A stretch of 64,000 nt of DNA from NCBI GenBank assembly GCA_913778905.1, contig CAJYYA010000010.1, positions 1 through 64,000 on the forward strand. Reading direction: 5' to 3'. Below are positions 47,663 to 55,443 of the stretch, one piece after another; positions within the stretch are counted from its first letter, which is position 1; every line of letters begins with the position of its first letter. The notes under the pieces were generated by a model. That model was not told the origin of the DNA and ran no database searches. It saw only the letters and a program-made list of their open reading frames with translations. This DNA comes from an uncultured Naasia sp. (GTDB taxonomy: Bacteria; Actinomycetota; Actinomycetes; Actinomycetales; Microbacteriaceae). Made by a program: the position numbers and the translations under genes.

Positions 47663-48382
47663 TCAGGACTCTCCGGAGCCGATGCCCCACCGCGCGTAGA
47701 GCATCCCGGACCCGTCCACGAGGAGCTGCCGGAGGTCGGTCTCCACGGTGCGATCGAGTCTCGGGAGCAGGGGAGTGCCCGGCGCATGGAGCTGCGGCGC
47801 CGTCGTGAGGCAGAGCTCGTCGACGACCCCCGCTGCGAGGAATGCCGCAGCAAGGGTCGGTCCGCCTTCGCAGACCATGTTCGGCAGGCCCGCCTGGCGA
47901 AGGGCGTCGACGATCTCGTGAGAGTCGAGGTCGGACGAGCGCAGCGCGATCGGCCGGTGGTCGATGCCCGCAAGCTGCTCCGCGACGCGGGCCGTCGCCG
48001 ACTCGGGGCAGAGGATCACCGGGGGACGGGCCGCGTGGTGAAGTCGGTGCCCGGTCAGATCACCGGATGCCGTGACGACAGCGAGCGTGGAGTCCTTCGG
48101 CGCGAGGTATCCCTCTTTCCGGACGGTCCCGGCGCCCACCACGACGACGTCGGCGAGTGATCTGATGACCTTGAGGATCGCCCGGTCCATCCGATTGCTG
48201 AGGGTCTCGGAGGTGCCGTCGCCGCCGACGGCCGAGCCGTTGAGGCTCGCGATCATGTTGATGCGGATGCTGCCGCCCGGGTGCGGGGGAAGGGCGTACA
48301 GGTCGGCCAGTGCCGACACGAGGCCAGGGTCATCCGCGTTCCAGGTCTGACCCGGCCCCGGGACCAGCCGCGTCAGAGTCAC
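47663..48382 (-). CDS. RibD C-terminal-type reductase (pyrimidine reductase family)
   Basis: This 239-residue protein has a dihydrofolate-reductase-like RibD C-terminal domain: INMIASLNGSAVGGDGTSETL near residue 51, DVVVVGAGTVRKEGY near 86 and LPNMVCEGGPTLAAAFLAAGVVDELCLT near 165. No deaminase domain is attached. It may act in flavin biosynthesis or reduce another pyrimidine- or pterin-like compound. GTG 48382 overlaps the sufE stop (GTGA), so it is co-translated with sufE. The upstream in-frame stretch is antisense to other genes or arginine-rich and is left out. Confidence 0.85.
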   Translation of the reverse strand: MTLTRLVPGPGQTWNADDPGLVSALADLYALPPHPGGSIRINMIASLNGSAVGGDGTSETLSNRMDRAILKVIRSLADVVVVGAGTVRKEGYLAPKDSTLAVVTASGDLTGHRLHHAARPPVILCPESATARVAEQLAGIDHRPIALRSSDLDSHEIVDALRQAGLPNMVCEGGPTLAAAFLAAGVVDELCLTTAPQLHAPGTPLLPRLDRTVETDLRQLLVDGSGMLYARWGIGSGES

Positions 48383-48810
48383 TTCGATTTCTCCACGGTG
48401 AGGCGCTGGGCTCGGGACAGCATCCCGCTCATGCCGTTGAGCCGCAGGGGAGAGATGAGCTCGGTCAGTCCGAGTGACAGGGGGAAGTCCGCGGGTATCG
48501 CGAGCACCTCTTGCGCGGACAGTCCGTCGAGGCCCTGGGAGAGGATCGAGGCGAAGCCGCGCGTGGTCGGCGCCTCGCGAGGCGCCGTGGCGTGCATGTG
48601 CACACCCGCGTCGTCGACCTCGATGGCGATGTACACCGGGGCCTGGCACTCGACGACGCGCTCCGTGAGAGCGGGATCGTCGGCGAACCGGGCGGGGAGC
48701 TCGGGCAGCTCGTTCGCGAACTCGAGGAGGAGCTGCAGGCGATCCTGACCGCTCAGGGCCAGGAACTCCTCGCGGATCTCGGAGAGGGCTGCAGGAAGCT
48801 CGGAAGTCAC
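48379..48810 (-). CDS. sufE: SufE family Fe-S cluster assembly sulfur acceptor
   Basis: SufE takes persulfide sulfur from the cysteine desulfurase SufS and passes it to the SufBCD scaffold. The 143-residue protein has the active cysteine in ERVVECQAPVYIAIEV near residue 49, with FADDPALTERV before it and the usual PADFPLSLGLTELISPLRLNGM segment near 107. The GTG start at 48810 has GATAAT six bases upstream, so a leaderless message is likely. A rhodanese gene lies 56 bp upstream on the same strand, which fits a sulfur-transfer grouping. Confidence 0.92.
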   Translation of the reverse strand: MTSELPAALSEIREEFLALSGQDRLQLLLEFANELPELPARFADDPALTERVVECQAPVYIAIEVDDAGVHMHATAPREAPTTRGFASILSQGLDGLSAQEVLAIPADFPLSLGLTELISPLRLNGMSGMLSRAQRLTVEKSK

Positions 48811-48816
48811 TCGCCG

Positions 48817-48822
48817 ATTATC
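48817..48822 (-). promoter_or_regulatory. -10 box of a probable leaderless sufE promoter
   Basis: GATAAT on the leftward strand lies six bases before the GTG at 48810. Confidence 0.55.
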
Positions 48823-48866
48823 CCGGCTGCGGCTCCGCGCCGCCTGACGGGCCGGGCCCGCTGGTC

Positions 48867-49769
48867 TCAGCGCGGGGCGGGCGCCTCGCCGGGCTCGTCG
48901 CCGCGCGCGATGGGGACTCGAACCGCACTGCCCCACTCGGTCCAGGACCCGTCGTAGTTGCGCACGTTCTCCTGGCCCAGGAGGTGCGTCAAGACGAACC
49001 AGGTGTGGCTCGACCGCTCTCCGATGCGGCAGTAGGCGATGACGGGCTCGCTCTCGGCGACGCCGGCCTCGCCCCGGTAGATGGCTTCGAGTTCATCCCG
49101 CCCGCGGAACGTGCCGTCCTCCGCAGCCGCGCGGCTCCAGGGCACGTTGCGCGCGGTGGGGATGTGTCCCGCGCGGAGAGCACCCTCCTCCGGGTAGGCG
49201 GGGGCGGTGGTCCGCTCCCCGCGGTACTCCTCGGGGGAGCGCACGTCGATGAGCGGTGCGCCGAGGTGGTCGAGCACGTCCTCTCGGAACGCCCGCACCG
49301 TGGTGTCATCGCGTTCGACGACCGGGTAGTCGGTGGTATCGCGCCGAGGCTTCTCGGTCGTCATCTCGCGACCCTCGGACTCCCACTTGGCGCGACCGCC
49401 GTCGAGGAGGCGGACATCCTCGTGACCGAACAGCGTGAACACCCAGAGCGCGTAGGCGGCCCACCAGTTGCTCTTGTCGCCGTAGAAGACGACGGTGCTG
49501 TCGCGGGAGATGCCCTTCGCCGACAGAAGCGCCGCGAAGCCCTTCCCGTCGAGGTAGTCGCGCGTGACGGGGTCGTTGAGCTCTGTGTGCCAGTCGACCT
49601 TGACGGCGCCGGGGATGTGCCCGACCTCGTACAGCAGCACGTCCTCGTCGGACTCGACGATGACGAGGCCCGGATCGGCGAGGTGCTCCGCCAGCCACTC
49701 GGTGCTCACCAGGCGCTCGGGATGCGCGAACCCGGCGAAGGCGGGGGAGGAGTCGAACTCGACGGTCAT
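48867..49769 (-). CDS. Thiosulfate/3-mercaptopyruvate-type sulfurtransferase (two rhodanese domains)
   Basis: This 300-residue two-domain rhodanese transfers sulfur from thiosulfate or a related donor to an acceptor. The N-terminal non-catalytic domain includes [16 protein letters not shown] near residue 51 and [17 protein letters not shown] near 93. The catalytic domain includes [13 protein letters not shown] near 173 and the active loop with Cys247 in [12 protein letters not shown]. The CRIGERS loop is the form usual in actinobacterial SseA/CysA-like enzymes. ATG 49769 is preceded by GGAAGAGG. Its place just upstream of sufE suggests a shared role in sulfur supply. Confidence 0.92.
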   Translation of the reverse strand: MTVEFDSSPAFAGFAHPERLVSTEWLAEHLADPGLVIVESDEDVLLYEVGHIPGAVKVDWHTELNDPVTRDYLDGKGFAALLSAKGISRDSTVVFYGDKSNWWAAYALWVFTLFGHEDVRLLDGGRAKWESEGREMTTEKPRRDTTDYPVVERDDTTVRAFREDVLDHLGAPLIDVRSPEEYRGERTTAPAYPEEGALRAGHIPTARNVPWSRAAAEDGTFRGRDELEAIYRGEAGVAESEPVIAYCRIGERSSHTWFVLTHLLGQENVRNYDGSWTEWGSAVRVPIARGDEPGEAPAPR

Positions 49770-49942
49770 GGTGGTTCCTCTTCCTGGAAGCTCGGGCCTG
49801 GCGGCCTAGGCTGAGCGGGCCGGTTGTTCCCGCGGCCCGACCAGCGAGATTACGCGGTCGTCCCGGGGAGGAGGACGGATGTCTCTTCGTGTGACCCGTC
49901 CACAGCCGGATCCCGACACCAATCCGATCCCCAAGGAGCGCA

Positions 49943-50956
49943 GTGCCCGCAAGCCTCGCGTCACTGACCGACCGCGCGCCGCGTTTGACCGGAGAGGAGA
50001 TCGCCCGCTATCTCGTGCCTCCGCGTCAGTTCGATGACGCGTCCCTCGACAACTACCGCCCCGGCGAGGATTACCCGTCGCAGACCGAGGCCCTCGAGAA
50101 GATGCGCGCCTTCTCGCAGAGCTGGTCGGCTCCGTCCGGTGGCGGGTGGTTCCGGCGCACGAAGAAGACCACGCCCACGCTGCCGGGTATCTACCTCGAC
50201 GGCGGGTTCGGTGTAGGCAAGACGCACCTCCTGGCGGCTCTCTGGCACCTTGCGCCGCAGCGCAAGTACTTCGGCACGTTCATCGAGTACACGGCGCTCG
50301 TGGGCGCACTCGGCTATCGCGCGGCGGTGGATCTCCTCTCGGGCGCGAGCCTGATCGCCATCGACGAGTTCGAGCTCGACGATCCGGGCGACACCATGGT
50401 CATGACCCGGCTCCTGGGCGAGCTGGTGGCGAAGGGCAGCCGCATCGCCGCGACGTCGAACACCCCGCCGAACGCGCTCGGCGAAGGCCGCTTCGCCGCT
50501 GCCGACTTCCTGCGCGAGATCCACTCGCTGTCCGCTCACTTCGAGACGGTGCGGATCGACGGTCTGGACTACCGTCGCCGGGAGATCACCGGTGGAGCGC
50601 CCGTCACGGCCGCCGATGCCGTGGAGTCCGCGACGCTGGAGAAGGCGGGTGGGCGTCCCGCGACGCTCGACGACTTCGACACGCTGCTCGCTCATCTCGC
50701 CAAGGTGCACCCGGCGAGCTATGTCGGCCTCGTCGACGGCCTCGGAGCCATCGGCTTGCGGGACGTACATCCGTTCTCGGGGCAGACCGATGCGCTCAGG
50801 TTCGTCGCGCTCACAGACCGCCTGTACGACGGGGGAGTGAAGATCTCCGCGAGCGGCACCTCGTTCAGCGAGGTCTTCGGCGAGGACATGCTCGCGGGCG
50901 GCTACCGGAAGAAATACCTGCGCGCCATCTCGCGTCTGGTCGCCCTGACGTCCTGA
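49943..50956 (+). CDS. zapE: ZapE-type AFG1-like ATPase (cell division protein)
   Basis: This 337-residue AAA-type ATPase is of the AFG1/ZapE family; in E. coli ZapE destabilises FtsZ polymers. It has the Walker A motif YLDGGFGVGKTHLLAALW near residue 83, the Walker B motif LIAIDEFELDDPGD near 139, sensor region IAATSNTPPNALGEGRF near 169 and FLREIHSLSAHFETV near 190. The GTG at 49943 follows AAGGAG. It is divergent from the rhodanese gene and upstream of amt, with 187 bp between. In actinobacteria the role is inferred only. Confidence 0.9.
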   Translation: MPASLASLTDRAPRLTGEEIARYLVPPRQFDDASLDNYRPGEDYPSQTEALEKMRAFSQSWSAPSGGGWFRRTKKTTPTLPGIYLDGGFGVGKTHLLAALWHLAPQRKYFGTFIEYTALVGALGYRAAVDLLSGASLIAIDEFELDDPGDTMVMTRLLGELVAKGSRIAATSNTPPNALGEGRFAAADFLREIHSLSAHFETVRIDGLDYRRREITGGAPVTAADAVESATLEKAGGRPATLDDFDTLLAHLAKVHPASYVGLVDGLGAIGLRDVHPFSGQTDALRFVALTDRLYDGGVKISASGTSFSEVFGEDMLAGGYRKKYLRAISRLVALTS

Positions 50957-50984
50957 CCCGGCCGGCTGCGGCCGACCGATTCGC

Positions 50985-51031
50985 GAAACACGATGTTTAC
51001 GCGAGCGTCCCGGCCGTAACCGGCGCGAAAC
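50985..51031 (+). promoter_or_regulatory. GlnR-like nitrogen control boxes upstream of amt
   Basis: GTAAC-N6-GAAAC at 51016-51031 matches the actinobacterial GlnR half-site pattern. A second pair, GAAAC-N6-TTTAC, lies at 50985-51000. The two pairs are not in perfect 11-bp register. The site is about 115 bp before the amt start. Confidence 0.6.
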
Positions 51032-51143
51032 ACGACCCGACCGGGTTCGAAACCTCTCTCTTCCACTATTGCCAGCAATCCCGCGCTGAGCTCCGACCAT
51101 CGGAGCCGCCGGGTCCCCCTTGCTGATCTTCGAGAGGTACTCC

Positions 51144-52430
51144 ATGGAACCTGATCAGGGCAATACCGCCTTCCTGCTGATCGCGGCGGCACTCGTGCTG
51201 CTCATGACCCCCGGCCTCGCCTTCTTCTACGGCGGCCTCGTCAAGGCCAAGAGCGTTGTCAGCATGATGATGCTGAGCTTCGGCGCCATGGGCCTCATCG
51301 GCGTCCTCTGGGTCGTCTACGGCTACGCCATCGCCTTCCCGGGTGCTGAGGGGGTCGTCGCGCCCTGGTCCATCGACTGGAGCAACATCGGTCTGACGAA
51401 CATCCTCGAGACCCCGGAAGATGCTGCGTACCCGCCGCTTGCGTTCGCCGCTTTCCAAGCCACTTTCGCGATCATCACCGTGGCTCTGATCTCGGGTGCT
51501 ATCGCCGACCGCGCCAAGTTCGGCTCGTGGCTGCTCTTCGCTGGAGTTTGGGCGACGGTCGTCTACTTCCCGGTGGCGAGCTGGGTCTTCAACTTCGGGC
51601 TGGCCGAGGACGGCTCGTTCTCCTACGGGGGCTGGATCACCAAGGGGCTGCAGGACAGCCCGCTCGGCGTCGGCGCGATCGACTTCGCCGGTGGCACCGC
51701 CGTTCACATCAACTCCGGTGCAGCAGCGCTGGCCCTCGCGCTCGTCCTCGGCAAGCGCGTCGTGTTCCAGAAGGGCGCGCACGTCCCTCACAACCCGCCG
51801 TTCGTCCTGCTCGGCGCCGGTCTTCTCTGGTTCGGCTGGTTCGGCTTCAACGCGGGCTCCGAGCTCGCCGCTGACGGCACCGCCGCTCTCGCCTTCGTCA
51901 ACACCATCGCCGCCCCCGCCGCCGCCCTGCTCGGCTGGCTGGTCGTCGAGAAGATCCGCGACGGCAAGGCCACTTCGGTGGGCGCCGCGTCGGGTGCGGT
52001 CGCCGGTCTGGTCGCCATCACCCCGGCCTGCGCCGCTCTGACTCCGATGTTCGCGATCCTGCTGGGACTCCTCGCAGGTGCCGTCTGCGCCCTGGCCGTC
52101 GATCTCAAGTTCAAGCTCGGCTTCGACGACTCGCTCGACGTCGTCGGCATCCACCTCGTCGGCGGATTGCTCGGAACGCTTTACATCGGCTTCTTCGCCA
52201 ACGGAACCGGACTGATCACCGGCGCCGAACACAGCCCGAACCAGCTGATCGTGCAGGCCATCGCGGCCTTCGCAGTGCTGGCCTACTCCTTCGTCCTGGC
52301 CTACATCATCGGTTTCGCGATCGAGAAGACCATCGGGTTCCGCGTCAAGAACGAGGACGAGATCGCCGGCATCGACACCGCGGTCCACGGCGAGGAGGCC
52401 TACTCCTTCGCCGGTGGCGACCGCAGCTGA
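51144..52430 (+). CDS. amt: Ammonium transporter Amt
   Basis: Amt conducts ammonium across the membrane as a trimer. The 428-residue protein has about eleven hydrophobic helices. FYGGLVKAKSVVSMMMLSFG near residue 27, the gate region FAAFQATFAIITVALISGAIADR near 99, and the twin histidines in DFAGGTAVHINSG near 181 and DDSLDVVGIHLVGGLLGTL near 329 are all intact, as is WFGWFGFNAGSEL near 231. ATG 51144 follows GAGAGG. No glnK gene follows, unlike the usual amt-glnK pair; a diverged Amt paralogue follows after a terminator. GlnR-like boxes upstream suggest nitrogen control. Confidence 0.95.
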   Translation: MEPDQGNTAFLLIAAALVLLMTPGLAFFYGGLVKAKSVVSMMMLSFGAMGLIGVLWVVYGYAIAFPGAEGVVAPWSIDWSNIGLTNILETPEDAAYPPLAFAAFQATFAIITVALISGAIADRAKFGSWLLFAGVWATVVYFPVASWVFNFGLAEDGSFSYGGWITKGLQDSPLGVGAIDFAGGTAVHINSGAAALALALVLGKRVVFQKGAHVPHNPPFVLLGAGLLWFGWFGFNAGSELAADGTAALAFVNTIAAPAAALLGWLVVEKIRDGKATSVGAASGAVAGLVAITPACAALTPMFAILLGLLAGAVCALAVDLKFKLGFDDSLDVVGIHLVGGLLGTLYIGFFANGTGLITGAEHSPNQLIVQAIAAFAVLAYSFVLAYIIGFAIEKTIGFRVKNEDEIAGIDTAVHGEEAYSFAGGDRS

Positions 52431-52450
52431 TTTCCAGCACACATCCGACG

Positions 52451-52483
52451 CGGGGCGTCGTCTCACTTCGAGACGGCGCCCCG
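52451..52483 (+). terminator. Terminator after amt
   Basis: CGGGGCGTCGTCTC at 52451-52464 pairs with GAGACGGCGCCCCG at 52470-52483, with one mismatch. It lies 20 bp beyond the amt stop. Confidence 0.85.
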
Positions 52484-52529
52484 TCGTCGTCGTCGTGTGA
52501 CCTAGCCTGAGGCGGAACGAGGGGGACGG

Positions 52530-53762
52530 ATGTCGAGCGCAAGCATCACGTTCGTGCTGTTCGGCACGGCGCTGTCACTCGCGGTGGTCCCGGGACTGGT
52601 GCTCGTGCATCGCGGTCTCTCCTCGGCTCCTCGCGGCGGTCGAGGCGCGTGGGTTCTCTGGGCGATGACCATCGGTGTGGTCGCGTTGGTATGGCTCGCC
52701 CTCGGAGCCGCCGTGGTGGCCGGCGACCCGTCGTCCTCCGACTTCATCGGCGCCGCGGGTCTCGCCGGCATCGACACCGCACTGCTCCCTCTCGGCGGAA
52801 GACTGCCCGACCTCGCGGATCCGTTCCTCCTGGGGGCGGTCAGGACCGGAGTCCTCGTCGTTGCCGTGACGGGCGTGGTCGCTGTCGTCTCCGCGGCCCG
52901 GACGACGGGCACGCGGACGGTCGTCTCGAGTGCGGTGTGGGCGGTCGTGGTCGTCCTACCCGTGTCGATGTGGGTGTACGCGGTGCGCTGGGACGGGGAC
53001 GGATTCGTCGGTGGCTGGCTGGGAGCAGGTCTCAGCTCCCTGCTCGGCGTGGGTGCTCTCGACTACGGAGGCGGCGCGCTCCACGTCGCTCTCGGAGCAT
53101 CGTTGCTCGGTCTCACTTCGGTCGGATCGAAGCGACCTCGCGACGTGGAGAGCGGCGGCCCCTCGCTCCCCGGCAGCGTCGCCCTCATCGGCGGCGCCTT
53201 CCTGCTATGGATCGGCAGCGTCGGTTCCGCGGGCGCCGCGGAGGGCGTCGCCGACGAGGTCGCCTCCCTGGCCGTGATGAATGCGCTGTGCGCCCCTGCC
53301 GCGGCGGGTATCGCCTGGATGGTCGTCGAACACATCCGCGACGGGCGCAGCTCGACGGCCGGGGGAGTGCGCGGAGTGGTGACTGGAGTCGCCGTCGTCA
53401 GCGCAGGCAGCGGATTCCTGACCCCGATGCTCGCGCTCCTTCTCGGTCTCATCATGGGCACCCTGGGCGCCATCACCATCCGCGGTGGGCGCGACGGTCG
53501 ACAATCCGTGCGCGGAACCGCCCTGCTGCACCTCGTGGGCGGCGCTACGGGGATCGTGGCGCTGGGGTTCGCTGCGCAGGGGCAGGGGATCCTCTACTCC
53601 GGGTCCATCGCGCAGTTGTGTGCGCAGCTCATCCTCTGCGTCGCGGTCGGCGGATACGCGTATCTGGTGACCGGACTGATCGCCCGACTCTCCGGCGCCG
53701 CCCGGTCCGGGAAGCACCCCACGAAAACGTCCGAATCCGTCCAGGAAGCCGCTCTAACGTGA
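52530..53762 (+). CDS. Strongly diverged Amt/Rh-family membrane protein
   Basis: This 410-residue, roughly eleven-helix protein aligns along its length with the neighbouring Amt but has lost much of the signature. Both pore histidines appear to remain, in DYGGGALHVALG and GTALLHLVGGATGI. However, the extracellular Phe-gate region reads LLGAVRTGVLVVAVTGVVAVVS without the Phe residues, and WFGWFGFNAGSEL is replaced by WIGSVGSAGAAEGV. ATG 52530 follows GAGGGGGACGG. A TAGCCT hexamer at 52503-52508 may be its own -10 box, and a terminator separates it from amt. It may be an ammonium sensor, a changed-specificity channel, or a decaying duplicate. Confidence 0.75.
   Translation: MSSASITFVLFGTALSLAVVPGLVLVHRGLSSAPRGGRGAWVLWAMTIGVVALVWLALGAAVVAGDPSSSDFIGAAGLAGIDTALLPLGGRLPDLADPFLLGAVRTGVLVVAVTGVVAVVSAARTTGTRTVVSSAVWAVVVVLPVSMWVYAVRWDGDGFVGGWLGAGLSSLLGVGALDYGGGALHVALGASLLGLTSVGSKRPRDVESGGPSLPGSVALIGGAFLLWIGSVGSAGAAEGVADEVASLAVMNALCAPAAAGIAWMVVEHIRDGRSSTAGGVRGVVTGVAVVSAGSGFLTPMLALLLGLIMGTLGAITIRGGRDGRQSVRGTALLHLVGGATGIVALGFAAQGQGILYSGSIAQLCAQLILCVAVGGYAYLVTGLIARLSGAARSGKHPTKTSESVQEAALT
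53755..53760 (+). promoter_or_regulatory. -10 box of a leaderless small-gene promoter
   Basis: TAACGT ends six bases before the ATG at 53767 and lies inside the last codons of the preceding gene. Confidence 0.55.
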
Positions 53763-53766
53763 CCGC

Positions 53767-53964
53767 ATGGATGAGAAGGACGACTTCGAGCAGAACCGCA
53801 TCGACCAGCTGACTTCAGCGCCCGGAGACAAGTGGGATGAGGAAGCCGCGGCCGAATCGGTGGCGCCGCGCATCGATGTCACGGACGGCGAGGAGGGGCG
53901 CATCCGCATCGACGTCGCTGACACGGCGGCGGTCAGACCGGGAACGGCCGACGCCGGCGAGTGA
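53767..53964 (+). CDS. Small acidic hypothetical protein
   Basis: This 65-residue acidic protein (MDEKDDFEQNRIDQLTSAPG and onward) is not recognised. It has no cysteines, no hydrophobic helix and is predicted to be largely unstructured, with a short repeated RIDV motif (PRIDVTDGEEGRIRIDVADT). The gene starts 4 bp after the Amt-like gene, has a TAACGT box six bases before the ATG, and ends 5 bp before a perfect terminator hairpin. This compact context supports it being real. Function unknown. Confidence 0.6.
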   Translation: MDEKDDFEQNRIDQLTSAPGDKWDEEAAAESVAPRIDVTDGEEGRIRIDVADTAAVRPGTADAGE

Positions 53965-53969
53965 ACGAC

Positions 53970-53997
53970 GAAGGCCCCGCTGATCAGCGGGGCCTTC
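53970..53997 (+). terminator. Perfect palindromic terminator
   Basis: GAAGGCCCCGCTGA is followed directly by its exact complement, giving a 28-bp palindrome. It may also stop transcripts coming leftward from the tRNA-Val at 54016-54088. Confidence 0.88.
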
Positions 53998-54015
53998 CTG
54001 GTCTCGACATCTGTG

Positions 54016-54088
54016 TGGGCGATACCGGACTCGAACCGATGACCTCTTCCGTGTGAAGGAAGCGCGCTACCAACTGCGCCAATCGCCC
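54016..54088 (-). tRNA. tRNA-Val (CAC)
   Basis: The leftward strand folds into a complete cloverleaf. The acceptor stem is GGGCGAT with ATCGCCC, the D-arm holds GCGCAGTTGGTAGCGC, the anticodon arm is CTTCC-TTCACAC-GGAAG, and the T-loop is GGTTCGAGTCC. The anticodon CAC reads GUG. CCA is not encoded. Confidence 0.95.
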
Positions 54089-54220
54089 TCAGGGCGCTTC
54101 GATTCTGCCACACCTGAATGGCCTCCGACGCCACCACGCCCGGCGGTCGTGTCGAGTTGGTGATCGCGTGAAACATCCGTTATGGTCTTCATGTGGCCGG
54201 GGAAACCGGGTCGCGGAAAT

Positions 54221-54292
54221 GCGGATGTGGCGCAGTGGTAGCGCATCACCTTGCCAAGGTGAGGGTCGCGAGTTCGAATCTCGTCATCCGCT
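54221..54292 (+). tRNA. tRNA-Gly (GCC)
   Basis: The acceptor stem is GCGGATG with CATCCGC, and the anticodon arm is TCACC-TTGCCAA-GGTGA with anticodon GCC. The T-arm GCGAGTTCGAATCTCGT is complete. CCA is not encoded. Confidence 0.96.
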
Positions 54293-54329
54293 CGAGTGAA
54301 GTCCAACGGTACCGTGTGGACCCACACAT

Positions 54330-54400
54330 GGTGGCGTGGCCGAGAGGCTAGGCAGCGGCCTGCAAAGCCGTCCACACGGGTTCGAATCCCGTCGCCACCT
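54330..54400 (+). tRNA. tRNA-Cys (GCA)
   Basis: The acceptor stem is GGTGGCG with CGCCACC, and the anticodon arm is GCGGC-CTGCAAA-GCCGT with anticodon GCA. The T-arm CGGGTTCGAATCCCG is complete. CCA is not encoded. Confidence 0.95.
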
Positions 54401-54440
54401 CACTCACCGAATCTTCACCAGTGCGAGCTGGAAAAGAAAC

Positions 54441-54512
54441 GGGCGATTGGCGCAGCGGTAGCGCGCTTCCCTGACACGGAAGAGGTCACTGGTTCGATCC
54501 CAGTATCGCCCA
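54441..54512 (+). tRNA. tRNA-Val (GAC)
   Basis: The acceptor stem is GGGCGAT with ATCGCCC, and the anticodon arm is CTTCC-CTGACAC-GGAAG with anticodon GAC. The T-arm CTGGTTCGATCCCAG is complete. The body is nearly identical to the tRNA-Val (CAC) on the other strand. Confidence 0.96.
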
Positions 54513-54516
54513 CAGC

Positions 54517-54543
54517 AAAAGCCCCGCTTCGGCGGGGCTTTTT
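54517..54543 (+). terminator. Terminator of the tRNA run
   Basis: AAAGCCCCGC, loop TTCG, GCGGGGCTTT and a T-run lie 5 bp after the tRNA-Val (GAC). This is a classic rho-independent structure. Confidence 0.95.
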
Positions 54544-54599
54544 CGTGTGCGCCACCGGGATTCTCGGCAGCGACTCGCCACGGCGTGCGCCGCCGTAGA

Positions 54600-55283
54600 T
54601 CACGCGACCTGAGAGCTGTCGCCGTCGAGAAGTAACTGGGGGACCTGCGCGAAGGTCCACCCATCCGCATGCGTCCGTGCGAGGCACCAGACCAGATCGA
54701 AGCGGTCGTGCGGCCACGCCGCGGGAGGGGCCGGATCAACGCGCCCCAGCCCGGCGACGATGGTCGGAATGGCGTCGTGTTCCCATGCGACGAGTGTCGG
54801 GCCTGTTGCATTCCGCAATGCCGAGGCCAGCGCCCTCTCCTGCCCCTTTCGATAGGACGTGTCGATGGACACCGCGAGACGCCCGGCGAGCGGCGTGACG
54901 GTCTGGAAGGGACGCTTGCTGGCACCGCCTTCCGGCGAAGCGGCGTAGATGGCGGCGGGGCGTGCCAGCCCGACGCGCGGCGTGAGAGGACCTTCGGGGG
55001 TCACAGGGGCGAACAGTGCGACGACTGCTCCAGCGCGGGTCCACCCCCGCGTCGTCAGAGATTGGTCGTCTTCCGTCCCGTCTTGGTCGACTCCACGAGG
55101 AGTCCCGGTGCCGACCGGCTTCTCGGCATGGCGGACGATCATCACGAGCGGCTCCGCCGTTCCCGCCGTGGCGAGGGCAGGGGTGCTCGCCACGGCGGCA
55201 CGGGCCCATGAGGTGTAACCAGTGAGAGCTGCCCCGGCCGCGACGGCGAGGCCACTGGAAAGAAATGCTCGGCGTGAGGTCAC
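54600..55283 (-). CDS. Histidine phosphatase superfamily protein with Tat-type signal
   Basis: This 227-residue protein has a twin-arginine-like signal peptide (MTSRRAFLSSGLAVAAGAAL). The mature domain is of the phosphoglycerate-mutase-like histidine phosphatase superfamily. The catalytic VMIVRHAEKP motif lies near residue 47, and SKRPFQTVTPLA near 121 and VAWEHDAIPTIV near 164 carry the other Arg and His residues. It should be exported folded and hydrolyse a phosphate ester outside the membrane; the substrate is unknown. GTG 55283 has TAGCGT six bases upstream on its strand. It is divergent from the MFS gene and independent of the tRNA cluster. Confidence 0.88.
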   Translation of the reverse strand: MTSRRAFLSSGLAVAAGAALTGYTSWARAAVASTPALATAGTAEPLVMIVRHAEKPVGTGTPRGVDQDGTEDDQSLTTRGWTRAGAVVALFAPVTPEGPLTPRVGLARPAAIYAASPEGGASKRPFQTVTPLAGRLAVSIDTSYRKGQERALASALRNATGPTLVAWEHDAIPTIVAGLGRVDPAPPAAWPHDRFDLVWCLARTHADGWTFAQVPQLLLDGDSSQVA

Positions 55284-55289
55284 TGTCGA

Positions 55290-55295
55290 ACGCTA
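55290..55295 (-). promoter_or_regulatory. -10 box of a leaderless histidine phosphatase promoter
   Basis: TAGCGT on the leftward strand lies six bases before the GTG at 55283. Confidence 0.6.
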
Positions 55296-55430
55296 GGCGC
55301 CGACATCCAGTCGCCCATGAGCGCCGCCCATGACGACTCTGAGAACTGGTCGGTTCTCCTTCCGGTCGGACGCTCCGTCGGGCGGACGAGTGGATGGGGT
55401 TCCGCGATTCGGGCCCGGTGTCCGGTCGAC

Positions 55431-55436
55431 TAGCGT
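55431..55436 (+). promoter_or_regulatory. -10 box of a probable leaderless MFS gene promoter
   Basis: TAGCGT ends seven bases before the ATG at 55444. The same hexamer serves the divergent phosphatase gene about 140 bp away. Confidence 0.55.
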
Positions 55437-55443
55437 TGAGACG

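Noticed and set aside
53970-53997. A transcription-factor operator at the perfect 28-bp palindrome
   Set aside because: It sits 5 bp after a stop codon and has a typical GC-rich terminator composition, unlike the AT-ended palindrome before aconitase.
54016-54512. An integration site of a phage or island in the tRNA cluster
   Set aside because: There is no integrase, no duplicated tRNA 3' end near foreign genes, and the flanking genes have ordinary composition.
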